62,000 bases of DNA from Branchiostoma floridae (GCF_000003815.2 NC_049989.1:17946684-18008683); one strand, 5' to 3'. Shown: positions 34,401 to 40,965, counted from the stretch's first letter. A program made the numbers and translations. Notes: a model not told the origin generated them from the sequence alone.

Positions 34401-36533
34401 CCCACCCCCATGGAGACCCTTTTCGAGCACACAGACACAAAGTAGGTGTAATTGCTGGGGTCCGGCCCTCTGTTCTTCCAGAGGAGGGCAAATTTTGGAG
34501 CCTCGTTTTTTGTTTACCTTGTCCAGCTGAAGCAAACAAAACAGCCACTCACTTTGTCAGGTTCGTGACAGCCAGACTACCTTGTGGTTAAGGTGTCAGA
34601 CGCCTGGCCGCAAATTAGAAAATGTACTAATAGTGATCCCGTCAGCAGTTTTATTAATGGTTGTTTTTTGGGCACCTGGTGTGAAGAGAGTTGTAAAAGT
34701 GTCAGGACCAAGGTCAGTTGACATGCAGGTGTAAGAAGGAGGTGTTTTAAGGACATGGCCTTGTTGACTTTAAAGAGCGCAGCCCCCTTATCCTCACATT
34801 TCAATCTTTGCCAAGAAGGTTGGTTAAACTTAAAGTGCGCGGGAGGGGGTGGACTTGAGACACCGCTAGCTTTGGATCAGGACCATGAATTATGATATTT
34901 CCTTTTTGGGTATAGGTTGGGAAAATTTTTGAGTGATTTTTGAGTGCCCTTTTCTAGTTGTTTTTTTTTTTAGATATTTTACTTATTTTTGAGTGATCTT
35001 TTTGAGTGATTTTTTAGTGGTTAAGACGGCTCTTGGTGTATAGGTTTGGGCCTCCTATGGGCTTGTACAGTGAAAAAGTTGCCATTTATCGTTATACACT
35101 GGACTGTAATCATTGCTCTCACAATCTCACTCCCCTCACCCTTCATGTGACTCACATGTGGGAAATGCATTGCACATTTCTCCTACATCTCTCCTGTCAG
35201 TACCCTTAGCTACTGAACACAAACTTCCGGTCCCTCCCATCTCTTCACCTGGTCTGCATTCTGTGAAGGTCCCTTTAACTCACTAACATGAACAGTGGGT
35301 CTTTTGTTAAGTTGCTGTTCACAGCTTAGTTAAACCAATCAAGATAATCAAATCTTAGTATGGAGTGTGAATGAATATGCTTGTCAATTTACCATGAAAC
35401 ATTGTTGCCCTCCATAAATTTAGGCCACACTGACTCGTTTATTTGGATGACAAAAGCATTCACATCAATTTTTTTTAAAAAGTTAAACATTGCAATCATA
35501 CAGTAAATGGTATACAAAGATGCAAAGCTGTGGAAAAAAATTGGGCAAAAATGCATCAGTTTTTGAGTGCCCAGAGAATATCATCAATATAATGAAGTCA
35601 GTACGGCCTTACTTTTAAGCATTGCCAAATTCCCCCATGCAGACCCTTATGATTGCTTCAAAGGACAGACTCCTCTAATTACAAGACTCTACAAAACACT
35701 TTAAGACATTGTACAAATGTAAGTGTGGATGTCTCAATCCTCTCCGGTTAGAGACACAAGATTTTGTCTTCTGCGTGTAACCTTGGACTCTTGCTGCCTT
35801 GGAGACGTAAGCACGACCAAGACAAGACTAAATATCATAATCCAGCCCTGATCTCCTCCTTCCCTGGGATGGTCTCGTCTGCATGCATCTTGGAGAAGTG
35901 TTAACTTTAAGGACCCTTGTTTCAAGCCTGTGTGTCATTCTATTAACTTTACCAGGGCTCCCATACTCTTTCCTCATGGGAGAGTATGGGAGCCCTGGTA
36001 AACTAGGTTGACAGTCAGGCTACCTTGGTTCAAGATTTTAACCTGAAGATTCTTGTTATGCAGTTCACTCAATTTTCCACTCATCTAAAAACATACACAT
36101 TTTGTAAAGAAGGAAATGCAAGTAAACAAAGTCCTGTAACTTCATATTAGGAAAACCTTACAGCCAAAAAAAGGATTCTTAATGTGAAGTGAAGAAAGTT
36201 TGTGTGTGTGTGTGTTTCTCTGTGTGAGTGTACTTGTGTGTGCGTATGTTTGAGTATGCTTTGTGTGTTTCTGATCCAAGTGAAGGGGTGAAGTATGCCA
36301 TCTCTGATAGCCTAATGATGCATGATCTCCGTATGTTTGTCCCGTAGATGACGAGCTATTCCATGCACGAAAGCCACCAGATGATGGCGGTGAGCGGCCC
36401 GACACACGATCAACAGCAGCCCTTCCAGTGGAGCACGTCGGACTACGACAAGCAGTTCTACCATCTGGGCCATCCCGACCTCTTCAACTTTGACCCCATT
36501 CATGTGATCTGGTTTGACCAATCAGATAACTGA
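7250..36533 (+). CDS. PLBD2: Phospholipase B-like 2 (lysosomal Ntn-hydrolase-fold protein), 11 coding exons
   Basis: Coding joins: 7250-7467, 8336-8585, 9097-9191, 9977-10185, 11089-11183, 12361-12521, 12976-13071, 13516-13587, 14447-14599, 30764-30923, 36348-36533. This is 1695 nt, or 564 residues plus stop. All introns are GT-AG and the phases agree throughout. The N-terminus has a hydrophobic signal peptide (LSCLLLFSFVFSAVS, about residues 18-32). Family signatures in order are AWANFTDRI, YAAGLVEGYLTRDLMYNHW, LGSGSCSALVKLLPGNADLL, YPGVIYSGDDFYI, NPALWKYVQPQGQVLEW, NNQWMIVDYK, GDWFSYEHTPRA, ENAISARSDLNPANGTYPF, SGPTHDQQQPFQW and a GHPDLFNF tail. The Cys of GSGSCSAL (codon 10062-10064, residue 217) aligns with the cysteine that becomes the N-terminal nucleophile of the large chain after autoproteolysis in mammalian PLBD2. 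N-glycosylation sequons NFT, NTS and NGT suit a mannose-6-phosphate-sorted lysosomal protein. The HNTW-type segment (here HDTWDTF) and IIKKY favour PLBD2 over PLBD1. A second in-frame ATG at 7265 could be the start. The native substrate is not firmly known for the family. Introns 1-5 and 8 contain duplicated splice junctions (see findings). Confidence 0.95.
8166..8271 (+). pseudogene. Partial tandem copy of PLBD2 exon 2 (5' half plus acceptor)
   Basis: This stretch repeats exon 2 positions 8336-8441 at an offset of 170 bp, including a good acceptor (TTGCACAG) and related sequence for some bases upstream. It encodes WSFLTVTTNDKYDDSVQ and the rest of the half-exon as far as LMYN, then homology stops. 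The frame runs into TAG at 8281-8283 with no convincing donor. Of 10 differences from the real exon, 9 are synonymous and one is Asp versus Glu. It is either an exon fragment duplicated and truncated, a poison exon, or an assembly join of two alleles. Confidence 0.8.
8336..8585 (+). CDS. PLBD2: PLBD2 coding exon 2
   Basis: The acceptor CTCTTCCACAG|A completes the Gly codon from exon 1 and the frame continues GWSFLTVTTNEKYDD. It ends YWHQ before GTGTGT (phase 0). It contains YAAGLVEGY and a Cys pair (AFCSSRSAFC) typical of the N-terminal chain. Confidence 0.95.
8640..8830 (+). repeat. Two decayed copies of the PLBD2 exon 2 donor junction
   Basis: 8661-8718 repeats the last ~58 bp of exon 2 (GGCCTGGATGCAGGAGCAGA to CACCAG) and continues into the same GTGTGTGG donor and a TTTG-repeat tract, as after the real exon. 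A third, more decayed copy (GGCCTGGATGAAGGATCAGA) lies at about 8780-8812. Both sit in intron 2 in direct orientation. Neither has an acceptor immediately upstream, so they should not be exons. Confidence 0.85.
9097..9191 (+). CDS. PLBD2: PLBD2 coding exon 3
   Basis: Acceptor TCTTCCAG|GTTAAG and donor CT|GTAAGT. It encodes VKLTLQQLSGLDDGY through PFGF, matching the family segment between the YWHQ and GD(M/L)EDL motifs. Confidence 0.95.
9977..10185 (+). CDS. PLBD2: PLBD2 coding exon 4 (nucleophile exon)
   Basis: Acceptor CCTCCACAG|G and donor G|GTAAGA. It encodes the maturation site GSGSC/SALVKLLPG with the predicted nucleophile Cys codon at 10062-10064, then AHDTWDTFQSMLRIIKKY. Confidence 0.95.
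10360..10525 (+). repeat. Two copies of the PLBD2 exon 4 donor junction in intron 4
   Basis: 10430-10519 repeats the 3' end of exon 4 (ACACCTGGGACACCTTCCAG through ACCAGTTCCC) and reads on into GTAAGAAAGGCTTCTGATGA. A shorter copy at about 10366-10392 has only GGGTGGTAAGGAAGGTTTCT. The real junction reads GGGTGGTAAGAAAGGTTTC. All are in direct orientation; the copies lack an acceptor. The two downstream copies share TTCTGATGAATG, so the second duplication followed the first. Confidence 0.85.
11089..11183 (+). CDS. PLBD2: PLBD2 coding exon 5
   Basis: Acceptor GCGTGCAG|GT, donor TTG|GTAAGA. It encodes EDKIPGHTVSFSSYPGVIYS then GDDFYITSASL, a highly conserved core of the family. Confidence 0.95.
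11170..11600 (+). repeat. Tandem ~200-bp repeat containing copies of the exon 5 donor
   Basis: The motif CATCCTTGGTAAGAGATA occurs at the true junction (GT at 11184) and again with GT at 11411. A diverged CATCCTTGGTATTGATATAA has GT at 11586. Between them repeats a shared unit: GGCTTGATTTGGCTGGGA, AAAGATATTTTCAACACTAG, GAATCCTGTTAATTGCATGA. A partial fourth unit lies at about 11871-11950. The last bases of the exon and its donor are thus part of the repeat unit. Confidence 0.8.
11225..11257. repeat. Near-perfect 33-bp palindrome in PLBD2 intron 5
   Basis: 16-bp arms (TGCACAGACTGAAGTT and its exact complement) are separated by a single A. It lies 41 bp after the exon 5 donor. Perfect within the arms; no loop to speak of. 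Confidence 0.9.
11641..11872 (+). repeat. Dispersed repeat copy (pairs with 37995-38230)
   Basis: About 230 bp (AATTTGTTGGTTCTCAGATT ... AATTGAATTGGTATGGCCTA) matches a direct-orientation copy in the 3' flank at about 38010-38232. No coding potential. The family is unknown to me. Confidence 0.75.
12361..12521 (+). CDS. PLBD2: PLBD2 coding exon 6
   Basis: Acceptor ATTTTCGTAG|G, donor AC|GTGAGT. It encodes VAQETTIGNSNPALWKYVQP through WATIFKKYNSG. The donor is the first unit of a minisatellite that follows directly. Confidence 0.95.
12518..12815 (+). repeat. 67-68 bp minisatellite that starts on the exon 6 donor
   Basis: Five donor-like motifs recur with a strict period: GTGAGTTAG at 12522 (the real donor) and 12590, GTGAGTTAT at 12657, GTAAGTTAG at 12724 and GTGAGTTAG at 12792. 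Between them repeats AACTTCTGTCTATGTCAACC with CTTGTTCAAGCTTTTA. Each unit carries an intact 5' splice-site consensus. Use of any extra copy would read TGA at once, in the frame of exon 6. Confidence 0.9.
12976..13071 (+). CDS. PLBD2: PLBD2 coding exon 7
   Basis: Acceptor CACATTAG|A, donor CC|GTGAGT. It encodes YNNQWMIVDYKTFTPN and LLVVLEQLP, both near-invariant in PLBD2. Confidence 0.95.
13516..13587 (+). CDS. PLBD2: PLBD2 coding exon 8
   Basis: Acceptor GATGTTACAG|A, donor CC|GTAAGT. It encodes GMVMMDDVTSVLAKQAYWPS. At 72 bp it is the shortest exon, but in phase on both sides. Confidence 0.95.
13630..13910 (-). repeat. SINE body copy (minus orientation) in PLBD2 intron 8
   Basis: Contains GTTCTTTAACGTGCCTGGGG and GACCTCCATTTAACGTCCTA then TCCGAGGGACACG. 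The same core is found at 25560-25600, 43138-43198 and, on the other strand behind a tRNA-like head, at 29895-29950. It resembles a deeply conserved metazoan SINE central domain; I cannot confirm which named one. Confidence 0.65.
14335..14372 (+). repeat. Copy of the PLBD2 exon 9 acceptor junction
   Basis: GATTCCAG followed by TTATTTTGAGAAGATCTT (14353-14370) repeats the acceptor and first 18 bases of exon 9 at an offset of 94 bp. After that it reads AGAGTTAACTTTC and departs. The linking sequence AACTTTCTGTGGCC is itself repeated. If used as an acceptor it would meet a stop codon just past the copied part (ATC TTA GAG TTA ACT TTC TGT...); no donor follows closely. Confidence 0.8.
14447..14599 (+). 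CDS. PLBD2: PLBD2 coding exon 9
   Basis: Acceptor TATGATTCCAG|T, donor AG|GTAGGG. It encodes YFEKIFNTSGLPAMVEKYGD with a sequon NTS, then WFSYEHTPRANIFRRD. A 16.2-kb intron follows. Confidence 0.95.
14621..14672 (+). repeat. (ACTC)n microsatellite
   Basis: About 12 uninterrupted CACT tetranucleotides, 20 bp after the exon 9 donor. Confidence 0.95.
15535..15710. repeat. MITE fragment with CAGGGCTGTC-type end
   Basis: TTTCCGTCCCACTCATTGTT, GAGAGCCCCTGTTGTTGATT and a terminal CCTAGAGACAGCCCT match the layout of the element at 37537-37762 (TATCCCACTATTGTTTGAGA ... TGGAGACAGCCCTG). The CAGGG tips suggest a hAT-type non-autonomous element. A further partial copy is at 17525-17640. Confidence 0.55.
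15925..16190 (+). mobile_element. 3'-terminal fragment of a non-LTR retrotransposon
   Basis: GCCACCAAGTACATGTAGGG ... AGATGTGCAAAGG ... GTGTGACAGGTTGTTCAGTG ... AACCAGCTGCTGCCATGCCA matches three other fragments in the window (18715-18921 +, 41983-42185 -, 47100-47285 +). In the least decayed one the frame reads WNVLPQSTVGASLLDGF, the typical end of a LINE ORF2. All are 5'-truncated and carry stops. Confidence 0.6.
16555..16775 (-). mobile_element. tRNA-derived SINE, minus orientation
   Basis: Reading the minus strand, a canonical pol III B box (GGTTCAAATCC) lies in CTCCGGTTCAAATCCTGGGA at about 16676-16695. It is followed by a SINE-like body that runs GAAGGAACATAAAAATGGCA then GAGGCGGTGCCTTGAGCATG. 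No protein coding. The upstream head is too decayed to fold as a tRNA by eye. Confidence 0.6.
17090..17284. mobile_element. MITE with TA-CTGTAAATGCA terminal inverted repeats
   Basis: The ends are TACTGTAAATGCATTTAAG and, inverted, TTTTTGCATTTACAGTA; both outer bases give TA. The inside repeats GGTGGTTTTAAGTTCACGGT. About 195 bp, no open frame. Compatible with a Tc1/mariner-type target (TA), but the superfamily is not certain. Confidence 0.7.
18175..18240 (+). repeat. Low-complexity T/GT/G tract
   Basis: A T run with (GT)n at about 18176-18199, then a T8 and a G10 run at 18223-18239. Simple sequence only. Confidence 0.85.
18715..18921 (+). mobile_element. LINE 3' fragment
   Basis: Reads, with frameshifts, as SRRYDRG ... 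ATKY ... STDGFKQCLQLNVQRLDVTG, then the shared non-coding tail GTGACAGGTTGTTCAGTGTT. Same family as 15925-16190. Broken and inactive. Confidence 0.65.
18922..19075. mobile_element. Foldback MITE, TAGTCTCTACCAGACT family
   Basis: Left end TAGTCTCTACCAGACTG, right end GGAAGGCCTGGTCGAAGCTA (inverted and imperfect). Better preserved relatives are at 48254-48538 and 25639-25838. The flanks are too diverged to show a clear target duplication. Confidence 0.6.
19411..19514. mobile_element. Foldback MITE, CTCCAAGCAGATCC family (copy A1)
   Basis: Left arm AATCTCCAAGCAGATCCACG; right arm GTAGGATCTGCTTGAAG preceded by GGCTTTGATAGTAT. The arms are imperfect. Same family as 43256-43368, 51023-51144, 53703-53863 and 55036-55229. 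Confidence 0.7.
19876..20420. mobile_element. 545-bp MITE with CATGCCCGTAGCCAGG inverted ends
   Basis: The left tip CATGCCCGTAGCCAGG is exactly complementary to the right tip CCTGGCTACGGGCATG. TCAAA flanks both sides. The pre-insertion sequence survives in a sister SINE copy at 19659-19690 (CACTATGTCAAAAGCTCAGA), which proves the boundaries. The interior has no transposase. The right subterminal part is rich in GGGGGG/CCCCCC and the middle contains GACCCTCTGAAACGCCATTT, a segment also found at 25300-25320. Confidence 0.9.
21287..22016 (+). repeat. ~158-bp tandem repeat array (about 4.5 units)
   Basis: GTCAATGTTGGAAAGCAT and its variants recur about every 156-161 bp (near 21375, 21531, 21690, 21851). 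Each is followed by TACAACATGTATGACGTCAA and TGAAATTTATTTTGTATGCT. Two units are open in one frame by chance (KYCVKFILYA repeated), but the period is not kept in frame across the array. Satellite-like. Confidence 0.85.
22845..25497. mobile_element. 2.65-kb DNA transposon with 47-bp TIRs and TTA target duplication (PIF/Harbinger-like, non-autonomous)
   Basis: Terminal inverted repeats of about 47 bp start GGGACTGGTCGATATTTAGC and differ at only one position. TTA flanks both sides (22842-22844 and 25498-25500). Inside each end lies an array of three copies of TTTTTTTCCTAGGCCCTCCC, which has the same orientation at both ends although the tips are inverted. A 3-bp TWA target and GGG tips are typical of PIF/Harbinger elements. 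The longest internal frames (23180-23548 +, 23822-24220 -) are short and I recognise no DDE transposase; the minus one has a basic KKKWTTRKLLLLLEVL stretch, not enough to call a Myb domain. The element sits inside an older SINE. Confidence 0.8.
25497..25915 (-). mobile_element. tRNA-derived SINE (minus), split by two later insertions
   Basis: The body TTGAGGTGTGGCTCACAGTC, ACCTCCATTTAACACCCTTT and, after an inserted MITE, the head GAGTCAACAACCATAACCAC matches the SINE at 43085-43470 piece by piece. The part left of 25497 continues at 22790-22844 on the far side of the 2.65-kb transposon. On the minus strand the head reads CCTTGTGGTTATGGTTGTTG, an A-box-like sequence. Confidence 0.75.
25639..25838. 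mobile_element. Foldback MITE, TAGTCTCTACCAGACT family, inside a SINE
   Basis: Left tip TAGTCTCTACCAGACTCC, right tip AAGCCTGGTAGAGGCTA. The SINE sequence on either side rejoins at the position expected from its paralogue at 43403-43460. The flanking TAACTCAG and TAAACTCGG look like a decayed target duplication. Confidence 0.7.
26290..27080 (+). repeat. ~145-bp tandem repeat array (5-6 units)
   Basis: GTGGACTTCTGGAGTTATCA, ACCCTCTTCAG, AGTAGTATATGGTTCAGAAA and TTGGGAAAGAGCTAGTAAGT recur with a period of about 130-153 bp. A sub-duplication of about 55 bp is at 26950-27055. No gene. Confidence 0.85.
27240..27890 (+). repeat. Direct duplication, offset 393 bp
   Basis: TATCTAAATATGGACATGTT followed by CCAACTCAGCAGGATGT and TTGACTGTGGCATTGTGTCT occurs at 27241 and 27634. 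Similarity extends through AAAACATTAAAAGATTGAAT. Confidence 0.8.
28540..28615 (+). mobile_element. tRNA-like SINE head
   Basis: GGCCCGGGTTCGATCCCGGG makes a perfect T-arm stem with a canonical B box, preceded by GGCATTGTGGTTTGCACATT as A-box region. The acceptor stem does not close well, so it is a tRNA-derived SINE or tRNA pseudogene and not a functional tRNA. It lies within a larger direct duplication (28083-28435 versus 28650-28800, sharing ATAGCATCGGCCCTAGCAAC). Confidence 0.65.
29790..29985 (+). mobile_element. tRNA-derived SINE, plus orientation
   Basis: Head with CCCTGTGGCTAAACTGGTAC (A box) and GACCCGGGTTCGATCTTGTG (B box). Then comes the body CAGAAGAGGCATAAAATGGG with GTCCCGTGTCCAAGGAGGTG. 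It is the reverse of the bodies at 13630-13910, 25497-25915 and 43085-43470, which shows these are one family. Tail near AATAAATGCTTTG. Confidence 0.75.
30764..30923 (+). CDS. PLBD2: PLBD2 coding exon 10
   Basis: Acceptor TTTTTGATCCAG|G, donor AAG|GTTTGT. It encodes YNDFQNDPLSKCDCTPPYSA, ENAISARSDLNPANGTYPF (sequon NGT) and LQHRCHGGTDMK. It closes the Arg codon left by exon 9 across a 16-kb intron. Confidence 0.95.
31130..31995 (+). repeat. Direct duplication in PLBD2 intron 10, offset ~430-447 bp
   Basis: GGTTTTCGTGGAATCTGGGG occurs at about 31164 and 31612; TTTTCACCTGTGTG and ATGCTTGTGTCATCTATAAC follow in both. SINE-core remnants (TTAACGTCCTATCCGAGGGA) lie in each unit. Confidence 0.8.
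33100..33265 (+). repeat. ~32-bp minisatellite (about five units)
   Basis: The unit TTTCAACGCCCCTTT(T/C)TTACC + CTCTATGTCCC repeats with small changes. Pyrimidine-rich. Open in one frame only because the unit lacks stops. Confidence 0.85.
35948..36002. repeat. Perfect 22-bp inverted repeat with 11-nt loop
   Basis: Arms 35948-35969 and 35981-36002 are exactly complementary (core CCAGGGCTCCCATACTCT); the loop is TTCCTCATGGG. It lies in PLBD2 intron 10, about 350 bp before the last exon. It may be a residual MITE or a hairpin formed by local inversion; the arms are too short for a typical pre-miRNA. Confidence 0.9.
36190..36265 (+). repeat. GT-rich microsatellite
   Basis: Interrupted (GT)n about 80 bp before the polypyrimidine-poor acceptor of the last PLBD2 exon. 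Confidence 0.8.
36348..36533 (+). CDS. PLBD2: PLBD2 coding exon 11 (terminal)
   Basis: Acceptor TTTGTCCCGTAG|A. It encodes MTSYSMHESHQMMAVSGPTH, QQQPFQWS and GHPDLFNFDPIHVIWFDQ, ending in TGA at 36531-36533. The tail is a few residues longer than the mammalian one. The first canonical AATAAA I noticed downstream is at about 38809, so the 3' UTR is long or uses a variant signal. Confidence 0.95.
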   Translation: MTSYSMHESHQMMAVSGPTHDQQQPFQWSTSDYDKQFYHLGHPDLFNFDPIHVIWFDQSDN

Positions 36534-37517
36534 GCAGAAAACCACTGGTTAGATGGTAACGTTATGGATTTTTTACCAGCCAAGCTATCTTGAACTATAG
36601 CATTCAACTTTATTCTACTTGCTTGTAACTCGCTGCTGCACTGGCCTCCTTTGCAGACTTCCGGGAGTGCCAGTTTTTTTTTGTGGGGGGGTGGGGGAGA
36701 CTGCTGATTCATAATTTTCGGAAACAATGTCCCTCAGCATTGGGAAACCTGGCCCATGTTGAAAGCAATACATTCTGGCACTCCTAGAAATCTGCAAAGG
36801 AGGCTACTATCCACACTGATTTTTGGGGATTCGTTCAGATTCTTCAACAAATTTAAAAGACTTCCACCAAAAATTGCATTACCATGATGTAACCATTGGT
36901 TTAACACATGTACAGTCTTTCTGGTCAATGCCTGCTAATCTCTTACTGTTTATGTCATCATTGATAATGTCAGCAAAAAGCTTCACCTTGTTGAGCTTGT
37001 GATTTTAGCACAGACAACCCAATCTCCAACTGTTTCTCAGTAGTGTACACTATAACAGACTAGTTTAGACTGGGTTTTCTGTTGTGTTAGGCAAATCCAA
37101 CCTAAGCAATATTAGAGTGTTAAAAGTTGAAATACTGTAGATGAGACAATCTGTATGAAATTGATATCTACTGCACTATATTCCCACATTTATTATCATT
37201 GTTTCTTACTTTGAGCAGATAAAAACAATGCAGAAACAAGCCTTGCTAGGATTCCCTAAATATCGCAACCCAAAAAAAATTGACTTCACGATGTGCTCGC
37301 ACCACTGTGGGCATTGAATATTTGGTCCTTGCATGTTGCTTCATTTTATTACAAAAAATTAGCTTATTTGATTTTGACTTTCATACTTGAAGTTTTACAG
37401 GCCTGACGCTAATAATAAGGTTGGCTTTAACTCTCTGTGAGAGTTTTCTGATGACACTATGTTGAGCAAATCTATCACTGGAACATGAGGCTCAAAAATT
37501 GTCACGTACACAAATAT

Positions 37518-37762
37518 CAGGGCTGTCTCCAAATATCAGGGCTGTCTCTTTAAACTTATTATATCCCACTATTGTTTGAGAGCCACTGTTGTTAATTTTC
37601 ATTGTTAAATCTTGTCATTTTAAACAATTATACAAAAAATAGTCTTTCATGAGTTTCATATCATAAAATTCAGATTTTTGGACAGATGGGGTTTTGTCTG
37701 CTACAAAATTGCCAGCAAATTTCCATCCTAGATCGCAGAGACGTGTCCTGGAGACAGCCCTG
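37518..37762. mobile_element. hAT-like MITE with CAGGGCTGTCTCC ends
   Basis: The left tip CAGGGCTGTCTCC occurs twice (37518 and 37537) and the right end is GGAGACAGCCCTG. About 225-245 bp, no open frame. The left tip is duplicated together with CAAATAT, so one copy may be a second insertion remnant. Confidence 0.7.
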
Positions 37763-37994
37763 ATTGGTAGCCTTGCTTCTTAGTGATTCTTTCCTTTTTG
37801 AAAATGTTGCATTCAAGTTGCTGCTCCAAATGATTGTATGCGTTTTGAGACATGGAATGTTACTTGAAAAATCCACTTTCATAAAAACTGTAGACATGTA
37901 TGAAAGGTGTGTAAATAGCAGAGATCAATTCCTTCAGCTCTGTACAAATGTGGCCTTTTAGGTCTTCAGGAAGTCCAGAGCTTGTTATTGGCAT

Positions 37995-38235
37995 AAGGCT
38001 ACACCATCTTAATTTGTTGGTTCTCAGATTTAGGAAAAAAATGGAAAAACATAATCATAACAAAGACTGAAGACCAGGTTGGTGCCTTGGTGCAATCAGT
38101 TTGATGGGGTGAACACAGTTACATTTGTATATTCAAGTTTTCCTACCTACCCTATAGCTTTATGATGCCCTCTTGCTATATTTTCACTTGTGAAAATCCA
38201 AGAACCAAGCAATTGAATTGGTATGGCCTAAGAGA
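37995..38235 (+). repeat. Dispersed repeat copy (pairs with 11641-11872)
   Basis: Direct-orientation copy of the intron 5 repeat, with AATTTGTTGGTTCTCAGATT at one end and AATTGAATTGGTATGGCCTA at the other. Confidence 0.75.
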
Positions 38236-39500
38236 AGTAGGAAAACAAGTGTATTAATACTACTATGAAAATGAGCATAGCAGGACCTGAAAGTTATTAC
38301 AAAGTGAGTGGTTAGCAAGAAATGGCAACTCACATGTAGTTGGAAAGTATTGAAAATCTTGCCACTGTGCGACAGAAGAGGTGTATAAAGAAGAATATGA
38401 AGAAGACACTTAGAAAAAAAAATGATGGATGCAAATACTTTAAGATAATACATCAAGAAATGCTTAACAATGGTAGACAAGTGTATGGTACAACTTTATA
38501 CTTCTTTCTGTGGTAACACAGTAAAGAATTTAGGAAGATGTGTGTGTTATGCTTTTGTAGAGTGTTACAAGAAGATTTATTTATCATATTATCAAGATTC
38601 AAGTTGATGTTATGAAAAGAGTATGAGCTGAATTAGACAATGTCATATATACATAGCTCTATTGTTTTGATATGGAAATCAGGTATTTCCAAATGACAAA
38701 AACTGTTCACACAAAGAACATCAAACAGGGTCAACCCTCTTTAAGCTGTGGATTCACCTTTGCGCTAAAACTTGCCAGCAAAGACTGTTTGATATTCTAC
38801 AACACTGGAATAAATGTTATCTACAACAATTATTATGACTTTTGGCTATTGTTGTCCCATTGCAAAGATTAATGCATAAAGTGTGTGCATGTCAAGAAAG
38901 CTTGCTCATCTCAGAAGAAGACATTAACAGACTGTCAGGTCAAATGCCTTTATACTGTATCTATATACTATTAGCCAGTATAACTGCCCTTTGGTATAAC
39001 ACGCCAGTATAAATGTCCTTCAGCTAACACACACTAGCTTTGCAGACACACAAAGGCTTCATACAGAAGCAGTCAACTCCATGGTAGTGTGTGTTACACA
39101 ATCCCTTGCTGTCAGAGGCTGATAGGGCCAGTTACTGTGGTAGGCCATTAGGAACACTTTTTTAGTCCAGCTAACAGCATGCACCTCCCTCTACTGAAAG
39201 AACAGGCTTGTAAAACTACTTCTGGTACAATATACACATGCTATCTATCTATCATTCAATGTTTGAGGATAGGACTATACTGGCATAGAATGGGCTTCTT
39301 GTAGCATTGTCTGCAATAGGGCATAAGACAAAGTCCAGGCAGCTTTAGGGGCCGAAGATCATGACATGTTTTCTGTTTTTCTGACCAGCTTACCCTCCAA
39401 ACAGTCAGAAGTTAGAAAAAATCATGCGGTATCGTCCCTGTGAGGTCTACTACATGTAGGGACGCTTCCAGTGAGCATGCGCATCCATCCGAGTAAATAC
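38236..39500. other. No feature seen
   Basis: AT-rich unique-looking DNA without a recognisable gene or named repeat. It includes an AATAAA near 38809 that could serve the PLBD2 transcript. Confidence 0.5.
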
Positions 39501-39556
39501 CTAAAGTGGACTATCCAATTATAAATATTTAATAAGCTAATTAAAGCTCTATTGCG

Positions 39557-39676
39557 ATGGAAGTCGACAAACTCAAGTGTCTGGAGATAACGGAGTCTCC
39601 ACTACTGACAGAAAAGGGTACTCCAGCGCGCTGTGGGTGGTTACAGGCTGTCAAGTGGGGAAAACTCACTTTCTAA
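39557..39676 (+). CDS. Candidate 39-codon small ORF
   Basis: ATG at 39557, TAA at 39674-39676, peptide starting MEVDKLKCLEITESPLLTEK. It is of balanced composition in an otherwise AT-rich area. TATAAATATT and two TAAT/ATTA homeodomain-like sites lie 20-40 bp upstream. It has no known similarity and may be chance. Confidence 0.2.
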   Translation: MEVDKLKCLEITESPLLTEKGTPARCGWLQAVKWGKLTF

Positions 39677-40009
39677 TAGAGGGTAAACAACCGCTAAATG
39701 ACAGAAAGGTTAAATTTCATACATGAATAACAATTTTCACATTTTGTGGTCTGTGTGTGTTTTTTATCTCTTGAATTATACTAAAACCTGATACATTAGG
39801 CATGTACATGTATTCTGTTTATGAAATGAACAATCAAAATCAAGTCCAATTTTGTGCTCTGTCAAGTCGGGAGAATTTTCTTTACAATAGAGGAAGCGAC
39901 CGCTGAATGACCTAAAGGTTCAATTTCATACATGCAGTACAGGTTTAAGTCCAGTTTTGTGCTCATTGATTGCTGTCTAGTGGATAGTAGCATGCAGGCA
40001 CATATGCCC

Positions 40010-40965
40010 AGAAATCGTGCCTTTGCCGCAAGTGAACCTGATAAAGTGAACGTGATAAAGGTGCGCAGTTCAACAACAGGCTTAAGGACTAACCTATTAA
40101 GTGGATCATAGACCTTTTAACTGATATGCGTACTGGTGCAACGTGGGTGCTCCAGAAGACAAGCTGCTGCTACATATAGTAGCTTCCATAAAACTAAAAA
40201 GGCACCATGGCCACAGAGGCCAGTGCTTTCTAACCTACCAGGTAAATACTGTAAAGATGAAATGTCTGTGGTTGTTTTAATTTGAATTCATGGTTTCTGT
40301 GTTTAGCCTGGGTAGCATCCGGGTAATAGTTTGTCTGGTGTTTATTATACACTATATACAGTCACTTCTCTGCTATTCCGTCTGCTCAGAAAGCGTGCCT
40401 TTGCCACAGGTGAACGTGATAAAGTGAACGTGATAAAGGTGCACAGTTCAACAACAGACTTAAGGACTTGTGTCTCAAGTACATCATAGTTTAACTGATA
40501 TACGTACCTGGTGCAACATAGGTGCTCCAGAAGACAAGCTGGTGCTACATAGTAGCTTAATCCATAAAACTAAAAAGAGGCCAGTGCTTTTTAACCTACA
40601 AGGTAAATACTGAAAATGTCTGTGGTTGTTTTAATTTGAATTCATGGTTTTCATGTTTATCCTAGGTACCATTCGGGTAGTAGTTTGCTCTGACGTTTAT
40701 CATACACTATATACAGTCACTTCTCTGTCATTCCGTCTGCATAGAAAGCATGCCTTTGCCACAGGTGAACGTGATAAAGTGAACGTGATATAGGTGCACA
40801 GTTCAACAACAGACTTAAGGACTAAATCTATCAAGTGGATCAAGTGAACTGATACGCGTACCTGGTGCAACGTGGGTGCTCCAGAGGGCAAGGTGCTACA
40901 TAATAGCTTCCATAAAACTAAAAAGGCACCAGGGCATCAGAGGCATCAGAGGCCAGTGCTTTTTA
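40010..40965 (+). repeat. Triplicated ~365-bp unit
   Basis: GTGCCTTTGCC(G/A)CA(A/G)GTGAAC recurs at about 40019, 40396 and 40751. It is followed by GTGCACAGTTCAACAACAGA, GTGCTCCAGAAGACAAGCTG and TAGCTTCCATAAAACTAAAA in each copy. No coding potential. Confidence 0.85.
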
